The notes under the pieces were generated by a model. That model worked only from the letters and a program-made list of their open reading frames with translations, made no database searches and had not been told where the DNA came from. From Methylococcaceae bacterium NSP1-2 (lineage in GTDB: Bacteria; Pseudomonadota; Gammaproteobacteria; Methylococcales; Methylomonadaceae): a DNA stretch of 5,770 bases. This document shows, piece after piece, positions 1 through 4,279 of this stretch. Within the stretch, counting starts at the first letter, position 1, and each line of letters begins with the position of its first letter. Position numbers and translations under genes: made by a program. Location of the stretch: contig NQJH01000199.1 in assembly GCA_002256685.1 (NCBI GenBank), positions 1-5,770 on the forward strand. The letters are read 5' to 3'.

Positions 1-750
1 CTACAGGTTGCTGATTCTGACGGCATGAATCCACAAACCATTGCCACTTCAAATGAACCGCTTATGTCACCTGCGTGGTCACCCGATGGTAAGCAAATGG
101 CTTATGTCTCGTTTGAAAAGAAAAAAGCTGCCATTTATATACAGACCTTGGCAACCGGTGCGCGTACTCGTGTTGCTGAATTCCCCGGTATTAATGGTGC
201 GCCCGCGTGGTCGCCAGATAGCACCCGCTTAGCATTAACGTTGTCTAAAGATGGTAGCCCTGATATTTATGTCTTAAATTTAACAACACACGCGCTGACT
301 AAGATAACCAATAGTTCAGCGATTGATACTGAGCCAACATGGTCGCCCGATGGTAATAATATTGTCTTTACTTCAGGCAGAGGCGGCAAACCGCAGTTGT
401 ATATGGCATCTAGTCAAGGCGGCAATGAACAACGTTTGACCTTTACGGGTGATTATAATGCGCGTGCCAGTTTCTCACCCGACGGCAAATATTTAGCAAT
501 GGTGCATGGTAACGGCAATAACTACCGCATTGGGGTGATGGATATGGCGACACGAGCTATTAATGTTCTCACCTCAGGCCCTACCGATGAATCCCCTAGC
601 TTTGCACCGAATGGCAGTATGATTTTGTATGCGTCCAAAAAAGGCGGGACAGGATTTTTATCGGCGGTGTCAATCGATGGTAAAATGCAGCAGAAATTAG
701 TTTTTAATAGCGGTGAAGTTCGCGAACCCGCATGGTCACCATCGCCTTAA
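1..750 (+). CDS. tolB: TolB, Tol-Pal system beta-propeller protein (3' part, start outside window)
   Basis: TolB is a periplasmic protein that binds Pal and the Tol inner-membrane complex, helping pull the outer membrane inward during division. The frame is open from base 1 and gives 249 residues before the TAA at 748-750; E. coli TolB is about 430 residues, so roughly the N-terminal 40 percent is missing (signal peptide, N-terminal domain, first blade). What remains is a series of PD40/WD40-like propeller repeats, each with a WSPDG-type core: PAWSPDGK, PAWSPDST, PTWSPDGN, ASFSPDGK, PSFAPNGS and a terminal PAWSPSP. The first residues, LQVADSDGMNPQ, match the usual TolB 'ADSDG.NPQ' segment, so translation certainly begins upstream rather than at the ATG at base 25. 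pal starts 37 nt downstream. The identification is secure from repeat pattern and neighbours. Confidence 0.96.
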   Translation, partial: LQVADSDGMNPQTIATSNEPLMSPAWSPDGKQMAYVSFEKKKAAIYIQTLATGARTRVAEFPGINGAPAWSPDSTRLALTLSKDGSPDIYVLNLTTHALTKITNSSAIDTEPTWSPDGNNIVFTSGRGGKPQLYMASSQGGNEQRLTFTGDYNARASFSPDGKYLAMVHGNGNNYRIGVMDMATRAINVLTSGPTDESPSFAPNGSMILYASKKGGTGFLSAVSIDGKMQQKLVFNSGEVREPAWSPSP

Positions 751-787
751 TGGTTGAGTGACGGTCTCTTATTTTTGGAAATAGCAA

Positions 788-1372
788 ATGAAATTAACTA
801 AAACACTCGTGGTATTTATGATAAGTGCCAGTCTATTGTCCGCTTGTAGTGACGATAAAAAACCCATTAGTGCCACTGATGGCAGTCAAAATGCCGCTAA
901 TGGCATTAAAGATGCGTCTGCTTCGACTAGCGGTTTAAATAATGGCGCGGGTTTAAATGCTCAGGGAATGCCAAACGGTATGAATGCCGGCAATGCAGGT
1001 GATATGAGTGGCAGTGGCGAATACAATGATCCAAATAGCCCACAGGCTAAAGTTGTTTACTTTATGCTAGACAGCAGTGAAGTCCAGCCGGATTTTGTAC
1101 CCGTGGTTATCGCACACGCGCAATATTTAGTCGCTAATCCAAGCATACACATTATTTTAGAAGGCAATAGTGATGAGCGTGGCTCGCGTGAATATAATGT
1201 TGCTTTAGGCGAACAGCGTGCTAGTTCAGTGGCTAATATGATGAAAGCGCACGGCGTTGCTGATAGTCAACTGCAAACCGTGAGTTATGGCGAAGAAAAA
1301 CCAGCGGCAATGGGCAATGATGAATCGGCTTGGGAACAAAATCGCCGTGTTGAAATTGTTTATACGAGGTAA
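788..1372 (+). CDS. pal: Pal, peptidoglycan-associated outer-membrane lipoprotein
   Basis: Pal anchors the outer membrane to peptidoglycan and is the outer-membrane partner of TolB and TolA. The 194-residue product has a lipoprotein signal peptide: positive start (MKLTK), hydrophobic core, lipobox L17-S-A-C20. Ser at +2 rather than Asp favours export to the outer membrane. Residues 21-86 are a flexible linker rich in Asn, Gly, Ala, Ser and Met. Residues 88-194 form an OmpA-like domain with SDERG at 128-132, YN at 136-137, VSYG at 165-168 and NRRVE near the end. D129 and R144 are spaced exactly as the diaminopimelate-binding Asp and Arg of OmpA (D271/R286), so peptidoglycan binding should be intact. 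The length is slightly above E. coli Pal (173), mostly because of the linker. A weak GGAA at 777-780 precedes the ATG. Downstream, cpoB begins 4 nt after the stop. Confidence 0.96.
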   Translation: MKLTKTLVVFMISASLLSACSDDKKPISATDGSQNAANGIKDASASTSGLNNGAGLNAQGMPNGMNAGNAGDMSGSGEYNDPNSPQAKVVYFMLDSSEVQPDFVPVVIAHAQYLVANPSIHIILEGNSDERGSREYNVALGEQRASSVANMMKAHGVADSQLQTVSYGEEKPAAMGNDESAWEQNRRVEIVYTR

Positions 1373-1376
1373 ATAA

Positions 1377-2237
1377 ATGAAAAGATATATTCCTCTGTTG
1401 TTATGTCTTTGTGGCTGCGCGTCAGCAGAGCCTGATTCACTGCCCCCTGTGATTGATAATTCATCTTATCCGACCTCTGCACCGCCAGCCAATGTTGCAC
1501 CCGCACCTTCATCAAATGCTGTGTACGAATTGCTGGGGCGTTTAGATAAAATGCAAGCTGAAATGCAGCAATTGACCGGTAAAGTAGAAGAGCAGGGCAA
1601 TCAAATTGCTGAGTTGAAAAAACAGCAAGCGACCATGTATTCTGATCTTGATGAGCGATTACGCGGCAGCCAAGCCAGTGCGCCTGCTGCTGCAACGCCG
1701 ACAGAACCGCCCGCCGCCTCAAGCGCACCAGAGACAACCATTGCTGATGTACCCGCACCACCAGCTGTACCCGCTGAGCCTGAAGCGGCAGTCGCTAATG
1801 CACCAGCACCGGCACCTGCGCCAACACCAGCCCCCGCGCCTAAAGTTGAAGTAAAAGCCTCCGGCGATGAAAAACAAGCTTATCAAAAGGCTTACACCTC
1901 GCTTAGAAATGGCAAGACTGACCAATCGATAGAGCAGTTTAAAGCCTATTTAAGCCAGTATCCAACAGGCGGTTATGCGGATGTAACCTATTATTGGTTA
2001 GGTGAAGCCTATCGGGTTAAGCCAGATGTTGATTCAGCACGGCAAGCCTATAATACCGTTCTTGAAAAATATCCTAATAGCACCAAAGTAGCCGAAGCAT
2101 TGCTAAAACTGGGTATCATTGAAGCCGATCAGAAAAATGCAGACAAAGCGCGTGAATATTTAACACGCGTTACGGCTGAATTTCCTAACACCCCTGCCGC
2201 CCATTCGGCAGAAAAGAAGCTAATGCAATTAAAGTAA
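1377..2237 (+). CDS. cpoB: CpoB (YbgF), Tol-Pal associated coiled-coil/TPR protein
   Basis: CpoB is a periplasmic protein that binds TolA and coordinates peptidoglycan synthesis by PBP1B with Tol-driven outer-membrane constriction. The product is 286 residues (E. coli 263). Order of parts: a cysteine-rich signal sequence (1-17), a Pro/Ala/Ser-rich spacer (about 18-46), a heptad-like coiled coil (about 47-96, starting YELLGRLDKMQ) matching the trimerising domain, a long Pro/Ala/Glu linker (98-160), and three TPR-like repeats (about 165-271) with YWLGEAY and the family hallmark ALLKLG. The signal is ambiguous: ASA before E18 suits signal peptidase I, while LCGC at 11-14 resembles a lipobox with an unusual Cys at -2. 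The start is supported by GAGG at 1366-1369, inside the last codons of pal and 7 nt before the ATG, which suggests coupled translation. The stop overlaps queE by one base. Confidence 0.94.
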   Translation: MKRYIPLLLCLCGCASAEPDSLPPVIDNSSYPTSAPPANVAPAPSSNAVYELLGRLDKMQAEMQQLTGKVEEQGNQIAELKKQQATMYSDLDERLRGSQASAPAAATPTEPPAASSAPETTIADVPAPPAVPAEPEAAVANAPAPAPAPTPAPAPKVEVKASGDEKQAYQKAYTSLRNGKTDQSIEQFKAYLSQYPTGGYADVTYYWLGEAYRVKPDVDSARQAYNTVLEKYPNSTKVAEALLKLGIIEADQKNADKAREYLTRVTAEFPNTPAAHSAEKKLMQLK

Positions 2238-2881
2238 TGACCCATTCACTACGCATTACTGAAATTTTCTATTCGCTACAAGGTGAATCAAACACAGTGG
2301 GCTTGCCCACCGTATTTATTCGCCTGACAGGCTGCCCCTTACGCTGTGTGTATTGTGATACCGCTTATGCTTTTACAGGAGGCAAAAAAATACCGCTCAC
2401 TGAAATTATTGCCGAAGTCGCACAATACGGTTGCAAATACGTTACTGTCACCGGCGGTGAGCCCTTGGCGCAACCTGCTTGTCTTGAATTAATGACCCAA
2501 TTACTGGATAAAGGTCATATTGTTTCCCTAGAAACCAGTGGCGCACTAGACGTATCGGCGGTTGACCCGCGTGTCATTAAAGTTATGGACATAAAAACCC
2601 CCAGCTCAGGCGAAGTAGACAAAAACCTGTATGCAAATATTGACCATCTCACTGCCCACGATCAAATTAAATTTGTCATCGGTAACGATAAAGATTACCA
2701 CTGGTCAAAGGCGACATTAACCGAATACGACCTGCTTAATCGTTGCGAAATTTTATTTTCACCCGTTATGGGACAGCAAAATCCAACCGAGCTTGCCGAA
2801 AAAATTCTCAGCGACAGACTGCCCGTGCGTTTTCAAATTCAACTTCATAAACTGCTTTGGAATGATGCCCAAGGTAAATAA
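2237..2881 (+). CDS. queE: QueE, 7-carboxy-7-deazaguanine synthase (radical SAM)
   Basis: QueE converts 6-carboxy-5,6,7,8-tetrahydropterin to 7-carboxy-7-deazaguanine, the ring-contraction step of queuosine biosynthesis in the cytoplasm, using a 4Fe-4S cluster and S-adenosylmethionine. In the 214 residues, FYSLQGES (11-18) is the family's N-terminal signature. C33, C37 and C40 form the CxxxCxxC cluster motif (CPLRCVYC), followed by D41-T42. GGEP at 73-76 is the SAM-binding motif. The ending LPVRFQIQLHKLLW is typical of proteobacterial QueE. The length is normal. The ATG at 2237 shares its A with the TAA of cpoB (TAATG), so ribosomes finishing cpoB can restart directly; no separate promoter is possible without lying inside cpoB. 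queC follows after 5 nt and performs the next step. An activating NrdG-type protein was considered, but the QueE signatures are clear. Confidence 0.96.
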   Translation: MTHSLRITEIFYSLQGESNTVGLPTVFIRLTGCPLRCVYCDTAYAFTGGKKIPLTEIIAEVAQYGCKYVTVTGGEPLAQPACLELMTQLLDKGHIVSLETSGALDVSAVDPRVIKVMDIKTPSSGEVDKNLYANIDHLTAHDQIKFVIGNDKDYHWSKATLTEYDLLNRCEILFSPVMGQQNPTELAEKILSDRLPVRFQIQLHKLLWNDAQGK

Positions 2882-2886
2882 ATACT

Positions 2887-3561
2887 ATGCAAAAAAAAGC
2901 CATTGTCCTTCTATCGGGAGGATTAGACTCCATTACCGTACTCGCACTTGCCAAACAGCAAGGTTTTAAATGTTACGCCTTAAGCTTTGATTATGGTCAA
3001 CGACACAATGCCGAATTAATCGCCGCCGCCCAAATTGCCGTTGATTATCAAGTAGAAGACCATAAAATAATCAAACTAGGCTTAGGTTCAATAGGCGGAT
3101 CAGCCTTAACAGACGAACACATTGCCGTGCCGCACACCTTGCAAACAGGCATACCCGTCACCTATGTACCTGCCAGAAACACCATATTCTTATCATTTGC
3201 CTTAGGCTGGGCAGAAGTGCTACACCTACATGACATTTTTATAGGTGTGAATGCCGTGGATTACTCAGGCTATCCCGATTGCCGACCTGAATTTATCGAA
3301 AGCTTTCAAAAATTAGCCAACCTAGCCACAAAAGCAGGAGTAGAAGGCACACATTTTTCCATTCATACCCCACTGATACACCTAAGCAAAGCAAAAATCA
3401 TACAAACAGGTATCGCCCTAGGTGTTGATTACCAACGCACTGTCTCCTGTTACTCAGCTGATGAACAAGGACGCGCCTGCGGTGAATGTGATGCCTGCCG
3501 CCTAAGAAAAGCAGGGTTTATTGAAGCAAATATTCCAGATAACACACGTTATCAAAAATAA
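2887..3561 (+). CDS. queC: QueC, 7-cyano-7-deazaguanine (preQ0) synthase
   Basis: QueC uses ATP and ammonia to turn 7-carboxy-7-deazaguanine into the nitrile preQ0, the step after QueE. The 224-residue product (family about 220-230) starts with the PP-loop ATP pyrophosphatase motif SGGLDS at residues 10-15. The conserved FDYGQRH follows at 34-40, VPARNT at 94-99 and the substrate-pocket stretch DYSGYPDCRPEF at 125-136. Four cysteines near the C-terminus (C188, C198, C201, C204) form the zinc site. All key residues are present, so the enzyme should be active. AAGG at 2871-2874, inside the end of queE, is the likely ribosome-binding site; its 12-nt distance from the ATG is somewhat long. The gene is the last of the tolB-pal-cpoB-queE-queC run. 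No terminator is visible after it, and the tRNA-Lys promoter starts 3 nt beyond the stop, so read-through into the tRNA is possible. Confidence 0.97.
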   Translation: MQKKAIVLLSGGLDSITVLALAKQQGFKCYALSFDYGQRHNAELIAAAQIAVDYQVEDHKIIKLGLGSIGGSALTDEHIAVPHTLQTGIPVTYVPARNTIFLSFALGWAEVLHLHDIFIGVNAVDYSGYPDCRPEFIESFQKLANLATKAGVEGTHFSIHTPLIHLSKAKIIQTGIALGVDYQRTVSCYSADEQGRACGECDACRLRKAGFIEANIPDNTRYQK

Positions 3562-3564
3562 GTG

Positions 3565-3592
3565 TTGCATAATCCATTATAATCGTTATAAT
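3565..3592 (+). promoter_or_regulatory. sigma70-type promoter of tRNA-Lys
   Basis: TTGCAT at 3565-3570 and a perfect TATAAT at 3587-3592 are separated by 16 nt, which puts the expected start about 7-8 nt before the tRNA. A second perfect TATAAT lies at 3578-3583, so TTATAAT occurs twice at a 9-nt period; only the downstream copy has a well-spaced -35 box. No GC-rich discriminator was evident after the -10 box, which stable-RNA promoters under stringent control often have. Confidence 0.75.
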
Positions 3593-3606
3593 AGTCTTTC
3601 TTTGTT

Positions 3607-3682
3607 GGGTCGTTAGCTCAGCCGGTAGAGCACCGCACTTTTAATGCGATGGTCGCGCGTTCGAATCGCGCACGACCCACCA
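3607..3682 (+). tRNA. tRNA-Lys, anticodon UUU
   Basis: This is a complete 76-nt tRNA with encoded CCA that decodes AAA and AAG lysine codons. The acceptor stem GGGTCGT (3607-3613) pairs perfectly with ACGACCC (3672-3678), followed by discriminator A and CCA (3679-3682). The D stem is GCTC/GAGC (3616-3619 and 3628-3631). The anticodon loop CTTTTAA (3638-3644) carries TTT at 3640-3642. The T stem GCGCG/CGCGC encloses TTCGAAT. The acceptor stem matches E. coli tRNA-Lys. One oddity is a C-A opposition at positions 27-43 (3633 and 3649), at the top of the anticodon stem. The gene is intact despite an integrase remnant beginning 36 nt downstream, as expected where an element integrates at a tRNA 3' end and restores it. 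Queuosine itself is placed in GUN-anticodon tRNAs, so the adjacent que genes do not act on this tRNA. Confidence 0.98.
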
Positions 3683-3687
3683 CAAAG

Positions 3688-3708
3688 TTCCTCACATATT
3701 GTGAATAA
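3688..3708. repeat. Dyad between tRNA-Lys and its terminator
   Basis: TCACA (3692-3696) and TGTGA (3700-3704) form a perfect 5-bp inverted repeat around TAT. Outer bases extend it imperfectly to TTCCTCACA/TGTGAATAA, with 2 mismatches in 9. It may fold in the tRNA 3' trailer. The half-site recurs near hsdM (4190-4229). Its role is unknown, and a short dyad in AT-rich DNA can arise by chance. Confidence 0.4.
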
Positions 3709-3710
3709 TC

Positions 3711-3735
3711 AACCAGCTTAATCGCTGGTTTTTTT
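3711..3735 (+). terminator. Rho-independent terminator of tRNA-Lys
   Basis: AACCAGC (3711-3717) pairs perfectly with GCTGGTT (3724-3730) around a 6-nt loop, and the T run extends through 3735. It lies 28 nt after the tRNA CCA and points the right way to end the tRNA transcript. On the minus strand the same bases encode the last codons of the integrase remnant, including its stop in the hairpin loop. Confidence 0.88.
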
Positions 3736-3966
3736 ATGCCTGCGATATTGTTGCGTGAGATTTACGCGACTTAGTTTCTCAACAGCATTTTTCAGTTCTT
3801 CGATTTCAGCTTTGCAATAATGATCAGTAATTCGCGAAGATTTATGCCCTAGCAAATCTTGCCGATTTTCAAAACTAACTCCTTCTGCTCGTAACCGTCT
3901 ACCAAAGGGATGACGAAGGTCATGAACTCTGCATTGCCTCAAGTTTGCTCGTGTACGCGCTTTACA
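3718..3966 (-). pseudogene. Tyrosine recombinase (integrase), C-terminal catalytic fragment
   Basis: Tyrosine recombinases integrate and excise phages and genomic islands, often at tRNA genes. This minus-strand frame, open from just below a stop at 3967-3969, encodes about 82 residues ending at the TAA at 3718-3720. It contains the second half of the catalytic domain: RVHDLRH with the HxxR pair (H at 3922-3924), LLGHKS with the H/W histidine, and ITDHY with the nucleophilic tyrosine (3817-3819). The pattern RVHDLRH..GRRLRAEGVSF.NRQDLLGHKS is typical of phage-type integrases. The first catalytic arginine, the lysine hairpin and the core-binding domain are absent, since the family is usually 300-400 residues. 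The usual Thr in RHTF is Pro here. A TTG at 3940-3942 could be called as a start, but homology continues upstream of it (KARTRANLRQC), so this is a broken gene, not a small protein. Position and direction toward the tRNA fit an att-adjacent integrase. Confidence 0.85.
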
Positions 3967-4190
3967 TCAAGCATGTCCATTGATTCGTTGAACTGGCTTA
4001 TCTTTAATTCATCATACTTGCCTCGTTGAAACTTTAACTTCCTTTCATCGTAAATTAAAGTAACACGTTGCGCTAAATAGCGTTTCGCTTCTTCGAAGGT
4101 ACTTGTGCCAGTGCTTTCATAATAAGGAATAAAGCAAATTACAATAGTCTTGCATGAAAATGCAGGGCTTTTTTTATGTCTGTTATTTGT
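3939..4190 (-). pseudogene. Probable integrase N-terminal fragment, different frame
   Basis: A minus-strand frame is open from a stop at 4191-4193 down to a TGA at 3939-3941. Its middle reads YYESTGTSTFEEAKRYLAQR (4124-4065), which resembles the N-terminal DNA-binding region of tyrosine integrases, where an '(E/S)STGT....EA...L..R' stretch is common. No ATG or GTG start lies in frame before this motif, and the first part runs through a terminator hairpin, so the true start has been lost. Later residues (about IYDERKLKFQRGKYDELKIS) are charged and not recognisable. The frame meets and overlaps the catalytic fragment out of phase at 3942-3966. This implies that a large middle part, roughly 200 residues, was deleted or that two integrase pieces were joined. 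The assignment rests on one motif and position, so it is moderate. Confidence 0.55.
4147..4175 (+). terminator. Rho-independent terminator with GAAA loop, no evident upstream gene
   Basis: GTCTTGCAT (4147-4155) pairs with ATGCAGGGC (4160-4168), including two G-T wobbles, around a GAAA tetraloop, followed by seven T. It points rightwards, yet no plus-strand gene ends between it and the tRNA-Lys terminator 400 nt upstream. It could mark a lost gene, the displaced end of an older tRNA transcript, or a barrier shielding hsdM from read-through. Confidence 0.65.
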
Positions 4191-4229
4191 TTACGTCACA
4201 CTACCGTGCATCAAATGAATGTGAGTAAA
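4190..4229. repeat. Interrupted inverted repeat upstream of hsdM
   Basis: TTTACGTCACA (4190-4200) and TGTGAGTAAA (4220-4229) are complementary over 10 bp with a single extra base in the left arm, separated by 19 nt. The dyad ends 50 nt before the hsdM ATG, just upstream of a possible -10 box. It could be an operator, an RNA hairpin or a recombination site; nothing in the sequence decides between these. Confidence 0.45.
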
Positions 4230-4254
4230 ATAAGCGTGTCCTATCACCTTTCGG

Positions 4255-4260
4255 TATAAA
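4255..4260 (+). promoter_or_regulatory. Possible -10 box of hsdM
   Basis: TATAAA lies 19 nt before the hsdM ATG. No good TTGACA-like box is seen 16-18 nt upstream, so the call is weak. A poor GAG (4262-4264), 15 nt from the ATG, is the only ribosome-site candidate, and translation initiation may be inefficient. Confidence 0.3.
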
Positions 4261-4279
4261 CGAGATAAGCAATAACACT

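Noticed and set aside
1130..1190. EGNSDERG in Pal instead of E. coli EGHADERG
   Set aside because: Asn at this place is common in the Pal/OmpA family, and the Asp and Arg that bind peptidoglycan are kept, so it is not a defect.
1360..1761. 133-codon open frame on the minus strand opposite pal/cpoB
   Set aside because: It lies antisense to well-supported cpoB and owes its openness to cpoB's biased Ala/Pro/Gln codons; no recognisable domain.
1648..1925. Short open frames on both strands over the cpoB Pro/Ala linker
   Set aside because: Low-complexity shadows of the repetitive linker codons.
2200..2240. preQ1 riboswitch ahead of queE
   Set aside because: queE overlaps cpoB by one base and there is no untranslated leader to hold an aptamer.
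3541..3566. AACAC...GTGTT hairpin at the end of queC as a terminator
   Set aside because: Only 5 bp with a 16-nt loop and no T run.
4154..4228. 24-residue plus-strand open frame starting ATGAAAATG
   Set aside because: It starts inside the terminator hairpin, runs through the T run, has no ribosome-binding site, and ends in the dyad.
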